Shown here: positions 53,883-64,000 of the stretch, piece by piece
Numbering within the stretch: position 1 is the stretch's first letter
Layout: each line of letters opens with the position of its first letter
Assembly (NCBI GenBank): GCA_020883125.1
Contig: JAHREW010000021.1
Location: forward strand, 15,235-79,234
Length of the DNA: 64,000 nt
Direction: 5' to 3'
From: Microcoleus sp. CAWBG506
GTDB lineage: Bacteria; Cyanobacteriota; Cyanobacteriia; Cyanobacteriales; Microcoleaceae
Position numbers and translations under genes: made by a program
The notes under the pieces: model-generated
Database searches by the model: none
Told to the model about the DNA's origin: nothing
The model's input: the letters and a program-made list of their open reading frames with translations, nothing else

Positions 53883-56800
53883 CTAACTCAGTGGAATTGT
53901 GATGACAAATTCCGCACCTTTTCCCGGTTCCGAAATACACTCGATCGCACCACCGTGCTTTTCAACTACAATTTGATAGCTAATCGACAATCCCAAACCC
54001 GTCCCTTTCCCCTCCGGCTTAGTAGTAAAAAACGGATCAAACAATTTACACCGCGTCGCTTCAGGCATCCCAGGGCCATTATCTTTAATCCGAATCACCA
54101 CAAAACTCTCAATCTTGTCACCTCTTACATCCGCTACAAAATCCGCTGCCGAACTTTCCTTGACTTCCGTGCAAACTGTGATAATATTCGGATGCCTTTC
54201 AATTTCAGCGTAAGTGCGATCGGCATTCGACTCATCCAAAGCGTCGATCGCATTTCCGATCAAATTCATAAACACCTGATTGAGTTGCCCGCTGAAACAC
54301 TCAACCGCAGGTAAATCGCCGTATTCCTTAATCACTTGAATTGCGGGACGTTCCGGTTTAGCTTTCAAGCGATGCTGCAAAATCATCAACGTACTCTCGA
54401 TGCCTGCGTGAATGTCAACCGGTTTTTTGTCGGTGCCGTCAATGCGGGAGAAGTTACGCAATGATTGCATGATATCGCGAATGCGATCGGTTCCTAGCTT
54501 CATCGAAGCCAGCATTTTCGGCAAATCTTCGATCAGATAATCGAGATTGATTTCGGCGGCTGCTTCGACAATTTCCGCTACTGGATTCGGATAGTGTTCC
54601 TGATAAAGATTCACAAAATTAATCAAGTCATTAATATTTGCGACGGCGTGGTGGAGATTGCCAGAAATAAAGCCCACGGGGTTATTGACTTCGTGAGCAA
54701 CTCCTGCTACCAACTGTCCCAAACTTGAGATTTTTTCCGTTTGCACGAGTTGAGCTTGAGTTTGCTGCAATTGGTGCAAAGATTGTTCTAGCTGCTGCGA
54801 TTTTTCTTGTGCTTGTGCGTAGAGTTTAGCATTTTCCAAGGCGATGGCAACTTGAGAAGTCAGCACTTTTAATACTTGCAGTCTTTCTGGAGAAAATGCA
54901 CCCACTGCTAAGTTGTTTTCCAGGTAAATAATGCCTGTAATTTGCCCCTGATAGATGACTGGATTGCAAATAATTGACTTAGGCCGATTGCTGACAATAT
55001 AAGGATCTGCCGTAAACAAGCCGTCTGAGGCTGCACTGTTTAAAACCAAGTCTTTTTTAGTTCTGGCAACATAGTTCACAATCGATACAGGCAAATCTTG
55101 ACTAATTTCCACCGGAAGCGATTGCAAGACAACGGCTTCATTGTGATCAGTACAGCAAGCTGCTTGGATTAAAAGATTGCCATCTTGGTAGAGCATCAGC
55201 ACTGCTTTTTGAGCGGCGGCATTTTCCAACAAAATTTTAATTAAACGGGCGAGCAATTTATCCAGGACAATTTCGCTGGTAATAGCTTGAGATGCTTTGA
55301 TGAATGTGCCGATATCTAAGGTTTTACTAAAATCGGTACTGGTAGTTGTTGTCGTAGCGGTGACAGTTAAATTGCGGGTTTTAGTTTCTCGGTTGAGGGT
55401 TTGGGCGACTAATTGGGGATATCTGATTTCTAAATCTTTGACTTTGGCTATTGCTCCCCAGTGGATATAACCATAGTAAGCTTCTGTGAGATAGACTTGA
55501 GCGATTTTGTCTTTGTTCTGAGAGAAATAAAACTCGGCTGCAAGTTCGTTGGCTAGTGCTTCTTCTTGGATATATCCCTGCTCTTTTGCTCCTTGAATCG
55601 CTTTGTCATAATAATCTGCTGCTTCCCAAGCTTTACCGAAAACCCGCGCTTTTTCTGCTTCTACTAAGTCGTACTTATGCTGATAGTTCATAGGGGCGTG
55701 ATGCGCCCAATGCTGCATTCTTTCCTGATTCGCAGCTACTTGCAGCAAGTATTTTTGTTGTTCTGTACTGTCAGCATTTGGATATGCAGCGAGGAGTGAT
55801 AGGGAATAGTAAAAATTGTGCGTACCAATCATCATGAAGCCAATGGCTGCTGAGGCGTATTCTGCGGCTAAAGATGCTTCAATAACTGCTTGTTCTGGTC
55901 TTTTGAATAAAAAATTAAGCAGTAGTTTTGCAAAATAGAGATAAAAAATTTGCATTTTACTGTTGGTTTGTTGCAGAGTAAAAAACGCTTCTTCTTCATT
56001 AAATTTCTCACCAATCAATTGATACTTGTTGGTGCAAATACCTCGCAAATTTAAAAAGATTTGCCCACATATAGCCAGGATCACTATCGCAGATTCTTGT
56101 TTTAATTTTTGTCCTAAAGTGAAGTATTGCACTTGTTTTTGTTCGAGATTTTCTAGCTTTTCTCCCATCAAGAAAGGGTCAAAACAAATGCAGACAGTAG
56201 CATAACTGGCATATTCTAAATCTCCGGTTTCTAGACCGCTTTGAACGCTCTCGATCAAGGGTGAAATTGTCTCCCGAGCGTGTTCTTTCCAGTGGCGGAC
56301 AAAGCTATTAAAGATAACATAAACTTTACATTTCAGTTCTTTAGCATTAAATTGCTCTAATAACTTCAAACCTAGTTGTCCAGAATGATATCCAGCGTCT
56401 ATATTTCCTAAGATCCCAATCAGCAGCAAACCATACCAACTGTAGGCGATCGCCCCAAGTGCTGAATTACCCCGTTTAATCGAAAAATCAACCATTGTGA
56501 AGATAATCTGCGGCAATAGTTCTGGTTTTGACATAAAAACAGGAGAAACAACAGCCGAGAGTATCCGCATTGTGGCTAACTCATAGCTATCAGTCATTAC
56601 CGGAACATTTTCTAGTTCCTCAAGCTGAGGTAACTTAATTCCAGCCAAACCCTCTCGCGGGAGTTTTGAGAGAGAAAATCCCAATATTTCCAAAGCTTTT
56701 AAACCTGTATCTATGGCTTGTGAAAGCTTGCCTTGAGACATATAAGACTGGATTTGCAGTTCGTAAACCTTAACTTTATCGAGTATATTTGTAGCTTGTT

Positions 56801-59423
56801 GCAACACGATATCTGCTAATTCTTGCGATCGCCCAAAGTTAGTATTCAGATACTCGGCTTCGGCTGCTTCTACGTGCAGGCTCAGCGTCAAGTCATAATC
56901 TGTCTGCCAACTTGACTGTATACTAACGGGAGATTGAGCGGAGGTAATGAGCTCTAAACCGACATTCAAATACCTGACAGCAGCTTCGTAAGCATTCGAT
57001 GCTTTAGCTTTTTTGCCTGCGATCAGATTTAGTTTTGCCAGTTGATATCTTTCGGCTTTTTGAGCGATAAATTCAATGCCGACATTCAGTTGATTGACAA
57101 TATCAAAGACATTTTCTTCAATGTCGGAGGCGGGAGTATTTTCGAGTAGTAGTTTACCGATTTTGAGGTGCGTTGCTTGCTTTTCTTCGTCAGGAATCAG
57201 AGAATAAGCTGCTTGTTGTACTCTGTCGTGCAGGAATTTGTAGCCAATTTGGGATGCTTCGTAGGGGCGGTGTCCCTGTGCCCGCAAATTCTCCAATCCC
57301 CAGCCTCCAAGCAGCGGAATCTTGTAAGCATTACTCAACGGGAGAACCAATCCAGTTTGTAGCCCCGCCCAGAGTTCGTTAGCTGCTTGCGCCTGAGATT
57401 GTTCGCTGACAATTGACAATACATCGAGGGTAAATTTGTCGCCAATACAAGCCGCCAATTGTAACATTTTTTGCGTGGTTTTTGGCAGTTTTTCGATGCG
57501 GCTGGCTACCAATTCGACGACACTTTTGTCCGTAATGCCGATCGCCTGAATCTCAGCTAAATCCCACTGCCAACTACCGCTGCTAAAGTCAAAGTGTAAC
57601 AGATTGTCTTGATAAAGTGCTTGCAAAAGCTGCGTGATAAAGAAAGGATTGCCGCCAGTTTTGTTGAAAATCAACTCAGCCAGCAATCTCACTTTCTCGT
57701 TAGCGGTAAGGGTATCGGCGATTAATTCATACACATTGGCGAAATCTAGCGGTTGCAAGACGATATTATTGACAGGAGTTCCAGTTTTTTCAATTTGCTC
57801 GATCGCCTGAATCAGCGGATGAGTCGGATTAACTTCATTATCCCGATAAGCACCGATCAAAAGCAGGTATTGACTTTCCGAATTGCCAAGCAACAACTGC
57901 ATTAAATTCAGAGATGCGGAATCAGCCCACTGCAAATCATCTAAAAAGATTACCAGCGGATGTTCTACACAAGTAAAAACGTTGATAAACTCTTGGAAGA
58001 CTCGATTAAACCGATTTTGAGATTCAGCAGCCCCCAATTGTGGCACTTCCGGCTGTTTGCCAACAATTAGCTCAATTTCGGGAATCACATCAACAATCAC
58101 TGTACCGTTTGCACCCAAAGCCGCCGCTAACTTTTCACGCCAAGCTTGCAATTTTTCTGCACTTTCAGTCAACAACTGTCCGATTAATGACTGAAAAGCT
58201 TGAATCAAAGCTGCATAGGGAATGTTGCGCTTGAATTGGTCAAATTTGCCGCTAATAAAATAGCCGCGCTGTCTGACAATTGGCTTGTGAACTTCATTGA
58301 TAATCGCGGTTTTGCCAATGCCAGAATAACCTGAAACTAAGACTATTTCGCTGCGCCCAGCGAGACTTTGTTCGACGGGTAATAGCACAGTATCCGGTGA
58401 AAGGTTTTCGGGTAAAACCTCGTCACCTGTAAGGATACGGCAGTGCCGTGTCCCTACTCGTTCAAAAGCAGCCAGCAGGCGATCGACTTCAGCTTCTCGC
58501 CCGTAGAGTTTTTGAGGGATTGACAGTTGTGGCGATCGATCGAACTCTCCCGGTAAAAAATTAGCAATTTCTCCAGTTGTCTGCCAAGAATTCAAACATT
58601 TTTCTAAATCTGCTTTAATTACCTCCGCAGTTTGATACCGATTTTCGGCATTTTTTGCTAACAGCTTCATCACAATATCAGCAACAACTTGCGGAATTTT
58701 ATCACTATTTTCTTGATTCCTTCTGCATTCACAAGGCGGTGCGGGATGTCTGGCAATATGACAGTGTACGAGTTCCAAAATATCATTGCTGATAAATGGC
58801 AATTCGCCTGTCAGCATTTCGTAAAATGTGACACCGAGGGAATAAAAATCGCTGCGATAATCTAAGGTGCGATTCATTCTCCCAGTTTGTTCGGGAGACA
58901 TATAGGCGACTGTACCTTCAACTAAGTTAGCGCTATTAATTTGCGGGGTTTCTTTGCTCAGCCTGGAAGCGATGCTAAAGTCGGTAAGTTTGACTATTCC
59001 TGTTGCCTGGTTGATGATAATATTGGAGGGTTTGATGTCTTTGTGGATGATGCGGTTTTGATGCAGCGAGTTAACTGCTGATGCTAGTTGAATGCCAATG
59101 TTGAGAAATGCCGTTAAGTCAAGTTGGTTTGAGATCATTTGGCTGACGGAGTTGCCGCCAAAGTCTTCTAAAATTAGGGCGAGACGGTTTTGATAGGTTT
59201 CGAGGCTGTATGATTTGACGATGCTTTCTACGTGTAAATGCTGAGTAATTTTATATTCGTTTTTTAAGCGGGTAATTTGTTCGAGGGTAGGAAACTCGGA
59301 TTTGAGGATTTTGATGATGACTGGTTGTTCGTCTGACTGTCTAATTCCTCGGTAAACGCTGGTATTGAATCCCTCGGAGATGGAAGTGCTGATTTGGTAG
59401 CCCGGAAGTGTCAATGTATTCAT
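53883..59423 (-). CDS. Giant hybrid: Ser/Thr kinase, AAA-type ATPase, TPR-like region, GAF, histidine kinase
   Basis: This is a cytoplasmic multi-domain signalling protein of ~1846 residues (to ~1849 if the ATG at 59432 is used). Order: Ser/Thr kinase-like domain (~6-275, HKDIKPSN catalytic loop, LTDFSIA in place of DFG), AAA/P-loop domain (~300-700, GYSGIGKT and [10 protein letters not shown]), helical TPR-like region (~810-1340), GAF (~1365-1530), histidine kinase (phospho-His in [12 protein letters not shown], ~1578) and HATPase (~1675-1846: [16 protein letters not shown]). It is the COG3899 type common in filamentous cyanobacteria. Two repeat fragments are inserted in frame (see 58433 and 57261). 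No response regulator is adjacent. Confidence 0.92.
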   Translation of the reverse strand: MNTLTLPGYQISTSISEGFNTSVYRGIRQSDEQPVIIKILKSEFPTLEQITRLKNEYKITQHLHVESIVKSYSLETYQNRLALILEDFGGNSVSQMISNQLDLTAFLNIGIQLASAVNSLHQNRIIHKDIKPSNIIINQATGIVKLTDFSIASRLSKETPQINSANLVEGTVAYMSPEQTGRMNRTLDYRSDFYSLGVTFYEMLTGELPFISNDILELVHCHIARHPAPPCECRRNQENSDKIPQVVADIVMKLLAKNAENRYQTAEVIKADLEKCLNSWQTTGEIANFLPGEFDRSPQLSIPQKLYGREAEVDRLLAAFERVGTRHCRILTGDEVLPENLSPDTVLLPVEQSLAGRSEIVLVSGYSGIGKTAIINEVHKPIVRQRGYFISGKFDQFKRNIPYAALIQAFQSLIGQLLTESAEKLQAWREKLAAALGANGTVIVDVIPEIELIVGKQPEVPQLGAAESQNRFNRVFQEFINVFTCVEHPLVIFLDDLQWADSASLNLMQLLLGNSESQYLLLIGAYRDNEVNPTHPLIQAIEQIEKTGTPVNNIVLQPLDFANVYELIADTLTANEKVRLLAELIFNKTGGNPFFITQLLQALYQDNLLHFDFSSGSWQWDLAEIQAIGITDKSVVELVASRIEKLPKTTQKMLQLAACIGDKFTLDVLSIVSEQSQAQAANELWAGLQTGLVLPLSNAYKIPLLGGWGLENLRAQGHRPYEASQIGYKFLHDRVQQAAYSLIPDEEKQATHLKIGKLLLENTPASDIEENVFDIVNQLNVGIEFIAQKAERYQLAKLNLIAGKKAKASNAYEAAVRYLNVGLELITSAQSPVSIQSSWQTDYDLTLSLHVEAAEAEYLNTNFGRSQELADIVLQQATNILDKVKVYELQIQSYMSQGKLSQAIDTGLKALEILGFSLSKLPREGLAGIKLPQLEELENVPVMTDSYELATMRILSAVVSPVFMSKPELLPQIIFTMVDFSIKRGNSALGAIAYSWYGLLLIGILGNIDAGYHSGQLGLKLLEQFNAKELKCKVYVIFNSFVRHWKEHARETISPLIESVQSGLETGDLEYASYATVCICFDPFLMGEKLENLEQKQVQYFTLGQKLKQESAIVILAICGQIFLNLRGICTNKYQLIGEKFNEEEAFFTLQQTNSKMQIFYLYFAKLLLNFLFKRPEQAVIEASLAAEYASAAIGFMMIGTHNFYYSLSLLAAYPNADSTEQQKYLLQVAANQERMQHWAHHAPMNYQHKYDLVEAEKARVFGKAWEAADYYDKAIQGAKEQGYIQEEALANELAAEFYFSQNKDKIAQVYLTEAYYGYIHWGAIAKVKDLEIRYPQLVAQTLNRETKTRNLTVTATTTTTSTDFSKTLDIGTFIKASQAITSEIVLDKLLARLIKILLENAAAQKAVLMLYQDGNLLIQAACCTDHNEAVVLQSLPVEISQDLPVSIVNYVARTKKDLVLNSAASDGLFTADPYIVSNRPKSIICNPVIYQGQITGIIYLENNLAVGAFSPERLQVLKVLTSQVAIALENAKLYAQAQEKSQQLEQSLHQLQQTQAQLVQTEKISSLGQLVAGVAHEVNNPVGFISGNLHHAVANINDLINFVNLYQEHYPNPVAEIVEAAAEINLDYLIEDLPKMLASMKLGTDRIRDIMQSLRNFSRIDGTDKKPVDIHAGIESTLMILQHRLKAKPERPAIQVIKEYGDLPAVECFSGQLNQVFMNLIGNAIDALDESNADRTYAEIERHPNIITVCTEVKESSAADFVADVRGDKIESFVVIRIKDNGPGMPEATRCKLFDPFFTTKPEGKGTGLGLSISYQIVVEKHGGAIECISEPGKGAEFVITIPLS
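57261..57286 (-). repeat. Interspersed repeat inside the sensor-kinase gene
   Basis: GTAGGGGCGGTGTCCCTGTG is the same repeat as in the CHAT gene and at 22110-22349. It is read in frame as [10 protein letters not shown] near residue 715, just before [13 protein letters not shown]. Confidence 0.7.
58433..58457 (-). repeat. Palindromic repeat inside the sensor-kinase gene
   Basis: GGATACGGCAGTGCCGTGTC matches the intergenic palindromes at 18710-18847 and 23419. It is read in frame as VGTRHCRIL near residue 325, at the start of the P-loop ATPase domain. Confidence 0.8.
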
Positions 59424-60013
59424 TAAAATCATCGTGATAGCTGAGGTAAGTTGATTTTTTTAAATGTCGGCGGAAACGATAGGATGCAACGAGGGCGATC
59501 GCGCCACGCTGGCCAAATAATGATTCTAATCCCGGCAGAAACGATATTGGCAATAGGCTTCACTTAATATTGTCCTTCCAGAGGAACGAAGCAATGGCAG
59601 GATCTATTTTTCATAGCGTTTTACCCCGGAGCCGTCTTCAGTGAACCCTGTTGTATTATAGAGTTTAATTTTTATAATACTGAACATAAAATATGATGTC
59701 AACCCCAATTTGGCTTGGTACCTTAAGCTAAATCGCTATCTTTTATCGGCAATTTCACCTAGTAAATTCTATTTTGCCAAATATAAGTACAGAATCTATT
59801 TATAGCAGTGGACAGTTGATAGTGGATCTGGGACAGTTGCAGAGTAAGGAAATCAAAATATGTTGAGTAGCCTAATGCCACTGTTTAGTTAAATCCTCAG
59901 TCATATTAGGTTGAATTATCAGTTTAGTTGGCGAGAAAATAGTTTAATATGGCTGAAATGAGGAACTATGAGCATGATGATTTAGCGGAAATTAAATATG
60001 TTTATAGAAATTG

Positions 60014-60100
60014 GCGATCGCACTCCCGCAAACTCACTAATTGCGATCGCACTCCCAGACAATTTCTCAGTATCTGGGAAAATTTCTCGGTATCTGGGAA
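60014..60100. repeat. Paired short repeats upstream of the DUF1400 hydrolase
   Basis: GCGATCGCACTCCC occurs at 60014 and 60043, followed by two 20-bp copies of AATTTCTC(A/G)GTATCTGGGAA (60061-60100). CCCAGA (60054) can pair with TCTGGG. The rest of 59424-60148 shows no gene. Confidence 0.7.
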
Positions 60101-60148
60101 AAATTTGAGAATATGGTGATGTATCCTCTCTAGTTTAATAAGGTAAAA

Positions 60149-61807
60149 ATGAACATTAAAAAAACTTTCACATGGCTATCCTCGTTGGCGAGTATGTCGA
60201 TCGCGATCGCCATGAGCACTTTCAGTGGCACTTTTGCCCCCGCACAAGCGGCCCAAACGGTGGTGGTTCGCAAAGGTTTTTTGGAATCTTCCATATCTGT
60301 AGCGGATTTGCGATCCCTTGTGGAAACCGGAAAAGTCCCGGATGGCCTCCAAAGTTACGCCAATCTCCTCTCCTCCGAACAAAGGAGTCAAATCTTTGGA
60401 GCTCTCAAAGCCAAAATTCCCCTGAATATCGTGGGGCTCAGCAGCTTGCTGAATACTCGCGTTGGTACTGCGATTCTCGCGGATCTCACCACTGTCATAC
60501 CTAGGCGCGATGGTGCGGGTGTCGAAGCACTACGAGCGGCCTTAGTTTTGGGAGCAAATAAGCCTGAAGGTTTGTCGGTATTGAGTTTTATTGAAAATTA
60601 TCCGGGGCGACGGGTAGTGGTGGATCTCGATCGCGCTTTTGCGGTGTTGGCCAATTTGAATACTGGTTTCTGGCAAACTCAACGGTTTATGGCGGCGATC
60701 GCACCTCAGTTAGGGGCCAATAAAGCAGCGCTGAATCTGCCCTTTGATGCCAGTCAAGCAGGCCCGAATGCAGTGCAAGTGTTAAAACTAGATTTAAATG
60801 ATACCGCGCGCGATCGGCGTATTCCCGTTGACGTTTATTGGTCAAAGGCTGCGACAGCCGACAAGCCGACGATCGTGTTTTCTCACGGTTTGGGTTCTGT
60901 GCGTACAGATTTGCGCTACTTAGCCGAACATTTGGCGTCTCACGGCTATGTGGTAGCAGCTTTGGAACATCCCGGAAGCAATGAAGCCAACACTAATGCT
61001 GCGATTGTTGGTCAATCGCGGTTGATAGCTCCTCAAGAGTTTTTGAACCGTCCCAAGGATATCAGTTTTGTCCTCGATGAATTGGCAAAATTGAACAAAA
61101 CTGATGTTAATTTGCAGGGGAAAATTGCGATCGACAAATCCATGGTAATAGGATATTCCTTCGGTGGCGCAACTGCTTTGTCCTTAGCCGGGGCCGAGAT
61201 GCAATTGGGCCGTCTTAAACAGCGGTGTCAGGCGGATTTGATTACTTTAAGTTTGGGCGAAGGCATTCAGTGCGCGGCCGCCGGATTACCAGAGGAACGT
61301 TATCAATTGCGCGATCCCAGAATTAAAAGGGCGATCGCCATGAATCCTACGACTTCTTTATTATTTGGAGAAACAGGTTTAAGTAAGATAGAAATTCCCA
61401 CCTTAATAGTTGCTGCTTCTGCTGATAAAACTACTCCGGCGTTAGTCGAACAAATTGTCAGATTTCCCCAAATCCCATCTCCCAAATGGCTAGTTGGGTT
61501 TGTGGGCGCAACGCATTTAAGTGTGAAAGACCCCAGTACAACTTTAGATCAAGTTGGTAAGCCGAGTACAGTGATTACCGGTGATGAAGTAGTCGGGGAC
61601 AAAGCTGTTAGTATTCGCAACTATATTAAAGCTGTAAGTTTGGCGATGGCGGCTCAAATGACGGCGGATGCTGATAAGTATGCAGTTTTTTTAACACCAG
61701 ATTACGCGCAATTTGCTTCTACACCAGCACTTCCGGTGCGATTGGTGACAGAGATTCCCCCGGAAGCTAATGCAATTGTACAAAGTTTCATTCAGGAGAA
61801 TAAGTAG
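60149..61807 (+). CDS. Exported alpha/beta hydrolase with N-terminal DUF1400 domain
   Basis: This 552-residue protein has a signal peptide (cleavage likely after PAQAAQ, ~35), a DUF1400 domain (~35-160) and an alpha/beta-hydrolase domain (~225-530). The nucleophile elbow is GYSFGG (Ser ~334), an oxyanion-side motif is FSHGLGSVRTD, and a candidate His is in GATHLSVKD. This arrangement is typical of cyanobacterial exported lipase/esterase-like proteins (dienelactone hydrolase-related). It is likely periplasmic; the substrate is unknown. Confidence 0.9.
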   Translation: MNIKKTFTWLSSLASMSIAIAMSTFSGTFAPAQAAQTVVVRKGFLESSISVADLRSLVETGKVPDGLQSYANLLSSEQRSQIFGALKAKIPLNIVGLSSLLNTRVGTAILADLTTVIPRRDGAGVEALRAALVLGANKPEGLSVLSFIENYPGRRVVVDLDRAFAVLANLNTGFWQTQRFMAAIAPQLGANKAALNLPFDASQAGPNAVQVLKLDLNDTARDRRIPVDVYWSKAATADKPTIVFSHGLGSVRTDLRYLAEHLASHGYVVAALEHPGSNEANTNAAIVGQSRLIAPQEFLNRPKDISFVLDELAKLNKTDVNLQGKIAIDKSMVIGYSFGGATALSLAGAEMQLGRLKQRCQADLITLSLGEGIQCAAAGLPEERYQLRDPRIKRAIAMNPTTSLLFGETGLSKIEIPTLIVAASADKTTPALVEQIVRFPQIPSPKWLVGFVGATHLSVKDPSTTLDQVGKPSTVITGDEVVGDKAVSIRNYIKAVSLAMAAQMTADADKYAVFLTPDYAQFASTPALPVRLVTEIPPEANAIVQSFIQENK

Positions 61808-62162
61808 GCCATAAGCATAGGGAACTTCTGCTGCCCTTCGCTCCTGAGTCGAAGGGTAGTCGAAGCACATCTGACAAAGCTTGAGAACCGCTATAACAAA
61901 TAACCAACAACCAACAACAAATAAGTAGAAGGAAGAAGGAAGAAGGAAGAGGATCGATGTGAAGAATAGCAAGCCAGTAAGCTTTTGATCGATTTTGATC
62001 TTGCATTTAATTAGGTGGACTTACCTTAATAAATAATAAATAATATCATTTCCGGTTGCATAGTCAGAATTTAACCACAGAGAGCGCAGAGAACACAGAG
62101 GGAGATACGAGAGATGAATACAGGACGATGCTACCGGATTTGATATAACAAATAACCAATAA
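61808..62162. repeat. Repeat-rich gap: hairpin, heptamers and interspersed repeat
   Basis: CCCTTCG and CGAAGGG form a hairpin near 61838-61858. AAGGAAG heptamers lie at 61926-61951. A degraded copy of the CGCGAAGGCGC/ACAGAGAACACAGAG family runs through 62043-62145 (TCCGGTTGCATAG, TTTAACCACAGAG, GAATACAGGACGATG). No gene. Confidence 0.65.
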
Positions 62163-63605
62163 CTAAAAAAACTGTTTGAGATTTTGGGCCGCTTGGTTGA
62201 GATTTTGAGTAGTAAATTTGGTGTGAGCAACCCCACTGGATGTTTGTGTAGAACCTTGATTAATTTGTCTCATTGCTTCCACTACTTGCTCCACTGCTAA
62301 TGCTTGTTGCTGTGCTGTCAAAGAAATTTGTTGAGTGCTAACTGCAATGTTGTTGATGGCATTTGCTACATCGCTGAAGGCTTTGGCTGTACCTTGAGCT
62401 AGCTGCATTCCTTCATCTACGGTTTGCGTGCCTTCTGATGTTACTTTGGCAGTAGTATTTATCGCTTTTTGAATATCCGTGACGAGGTTGTTGATGTTTT
62501 CGGCTGATTCTTTGCTGCGATCGGCTAACAATCTAATTTCTCCCGCAATCACTGCAAAACCTCTACCGTTTTCGCCGGCGCGGACGGCCTCTACTGCTGC
62601 ATTTAGGGCTAGCATATTAGTTTGGCTGGCAAATTCGCTGACTAAATATGCAATATTTGCAATTTGTTTAGTTTGGGCGTTTAATTGTAGAATTTGGGCT
62701 GCGATCGCTTCTACTTTTTCCTTTAATACAGTCATTCCTTCTAAAGTACGGATTACTGCTTCGGTTCCTCCTTCCGCTAAGTTTAATGCTGTAAGTGCTC
62801 CGGTTACTGCTGATTCTGCTTGCCCTGCCGTAGTTTTGGAGGATGCCCCCAACTCTTCCATTGTCACACTGGTTTGATTGACTGCGGCTGACTGCTGACT
62901 AGCAATGGCTTCTTGCTGTTCGACTGTAGCGACAATTTCTACGGCAGAATCGGCGATCGCCACGGCTGTTAGATCGATAATTCTGACAATTTTAGAGGCG
63001 ATGACAAAACCCAGCCTCAAAGAAGTCAATGCAGACAAAGCAGTACCGATGACAATGATAGTAAACAGCCACGTAGTCTCGTCTTGTTCTGCTTTGTATG
63101 CTGCGGCTAAAAACGCTTGTTGTTCTGCCAGTAGCTGTTCTTGTGCTGATTCAATTTCTTTTGATCTCAGGGAAGCTGCGATCTTTTTAGCAGATATATT
63201 GTCACCTTTTTTTAACAAATCAAATACTTGTCTAGAATTAGTATCCAGTTGTTTTATTGCCTTTTTTACGCGCTCCAATTCTTCTTTATCATGAGGATTA
63301 GTCAGTATAGTTTCTAATTGGGATGAAGAATTTAAATAAGTATTCCATCCAGTTTCATAGCTGGTTATGTAGCTTTTATCTTCGGGAAACAGCACCGCTC
63401 CCCTCACATTTCTGAGCATTCTAGAGAAACCATTATTTAAAGTTTCGGCGCTGATAATAGTATTTTGAGAACGCCTGACAGTTGCAGAAAATTGTTCTCT
63501 CCGCATTGCCATCTTATATGTAAATAGGCTTAATATTATCAAAGAAATAATTGGTAAAAGGTATCCAATCAGGATCGAGTTTCTCAGTTTTAACTTAGAA
63601 AACAT
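62163..63605 (-). CDS. Methyl-accepting chemotaxis protein
   Basis: This 480-residue transducer has two membrane helices (~10-30 and ~178-200) flanking a helical periplasmic sensor domain ([22 protein letters not shown]3-like). The cytoplasmic signalling domain has the hairpin tip [20 protein letters not shown], then [19 protein letters not shown] canonical HAMP is not obvious after helix 2. No cheA/cheW/cheR genes are nearby. It may feed phototaxis or pilus-based motility, as such receptors do in cyanobacteria (inference). The ATG at 63605 was chosen; a GTG at 63626 adds seven residues. Confidence 0.92.
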   Translation of the reverse strand: MFSKLKLRNSILIGYLLPIISLIILSLFTYKMAMRREQFSATVRRSQNTIISAETLNNGFSRMLRNVRGAVLFPEDKSYITSYETGWNTYLNSSSQLETILTNPHDKEELERVKKAIKQLDTNSRQVFDLLKKGDNISAKKIAASLRSKEIESAQEQLLAEQQAFLAAAYKAEQDETTWLFTIIVIGTALSALTSLRLGFVIASKIVRIIDLTAVAIADSAVEIVATVEQQEAIASQQSAAVNQTSVTMEELGASSKTTAGQAESAVTGALTALNLAEGGTEAVIRTLEGMTVLKEKVEAIAAQILQLNAQTKQIANIAYLVSEFASQTNMLALNAAVEAVRAGENGRGFAVIAGEIRLLADRSKESAENINNLVTDIQKAINTTAKVTSEGTQTVDEGMQLAQGTAKAFSDVANAINNIAVSTQQISLTAQQQALAVEQVVEAMRQINQGSTQTSSGVAHTKFTTQNLNQAAQNLKQFF

Positions 63606-63705
63606 AATTTTTAACTTGGCAGTCACACCCTAGTGATATTTTCTGGCTGTTAAAGGGCAAAATATATATATCCAGCACTTTGAAAAAGTCTACTCCAAAA
63701 TTGCT

Positions 63706-63930
63706 ATGGCTAAAAGAAACTTCATCCCGCTGTTACTATTGGTAACAGCACTGTTTATCATCTACGGTGACAGTTGGACTTTTCTCCCCAAACCCGCAAG
63801 GGATGCCAGCGTGACAAGTCGAAAATTCGTAGTCGGGTTGTGGCCTTCATGGCTCAAACCCAAGGATTTCAACCAGCAAAGACAACGGGATATCGAGCAA
63901 CTGCAAAAAAGCCCTAGTCCCAACCGTTGA
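63706..63930 (+). CDS. Small membrane-anchored hypothetical protein
   Basis: This 74-residue protein has an N-terminal hydrophobic helix (FIPLLLLVTALFIIYG) and a polar tail (PKPARDASVTSRKFVVGLWP, then NQQRQRDIEQLQKS). It looks like a conserved cyanobacterial small protein. No ribosome-binding site is striking, but the ATG and composition are sensible. It is divergent from the chemotaxis gene. Confidence 0.6.
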   Translation: MAKRNFIPLLLLVTALFIIYGDSWTFLPKPARDASVTSRKFVVGLWPSWLKPKDFNQQRQRDIEQLQKSPSPNR

Positions 63931-64000
63931 GGACAAAACAGGATTTATATTAACTGGGATTCAGTGAGACATCCTTACGGAGTAAGCGAGCAGAGGGATT

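Overview
The window comes from a filamentous, Oscillatoriales-like cyanobacterium (Microcoleus, Oscillatoria and Phormidium are the closest fits I can suggest). The evidence is a psbA gene for photosystem II protein D1, very frequent GCGATCGC (HIP1) octamers, a cyanobacterial AbrB regulator, a KaiB-domain protein, CHAT peptidases, a giant kinase/ATPase/histidine kinase, and interspersed repeats and heptanucleotide repeats typical of these genomes. Genus-level placement is inference.

Layout. 1-3206: the 5' part of a calcium-binding RTX protein, running off the left edge. 4610-9224: a membrane-anchored CHAT protein, cyAbrB and recX. 9381-12617: DUF4385, DoxX-like, EcsC-like and DUF4168 genes. 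12771-14591: urease accessory genes ureE-ureF-ureG without urease subunits. 14815-16833: metF-like and trpS. 16884-21936: a minus-strand cluster of a TPR-CHAT peptidase (frameshifted and invaded by repeats), a 113-residue protein and a coiled-coil membrane protein. 22520-23115: a MazEF-type toxin-antitoxin pair. 23142-23732: a 591-bp element with 34-bp terminal inverted repeats. 23740-28681: a peptide export locus with HlyD, three double-glycine-leader precursor peptides (one only 52 residues) and a C39 peptidase/ABC transporter. 28779-30478: a GC-rich MFS transporter, probably acquired, and a truncated Uma2 gene. 30572-36650: cimA, ferredoxin, thiO, a glycosyltransferase and small membrane or zinc-ribbon proteins. 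36930-38747: psbA (Glu130 form) and tRNA-Arg(TCT). 39047-47298: mostly conserved cyanobacterial proteins, a WD40 pseudogene and a phosphohexomutase. 47588-53488: NHLRC2-like thioredoxin, KaiB fusion, PilT and an amidase. 53883-63930: the 1847-residue sensor kinase, a DUF1400 alpha/beta hydrolase, a chemotaxis transducer and a small membrane protein.

Two themes stand out. First, short intergenic repeats have multiplied here and some lie in frame inside genes: the CHAT domain at about 19381-19605 and the sensor kinase at 57261-57286 and 58433-58457. Second, two loci are candidates for less-described biology. One is the TPR-CHAT/113-residue/two-membrane-segment cluster, which resembles other protease-plus-membrane-effector modules only by analogy. 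The other is the precursor-peptide locus, whose Tyr/Arg-rich predicted cores are separated by matching hairpins. Functions given for both are inferences from domain content and gene order.
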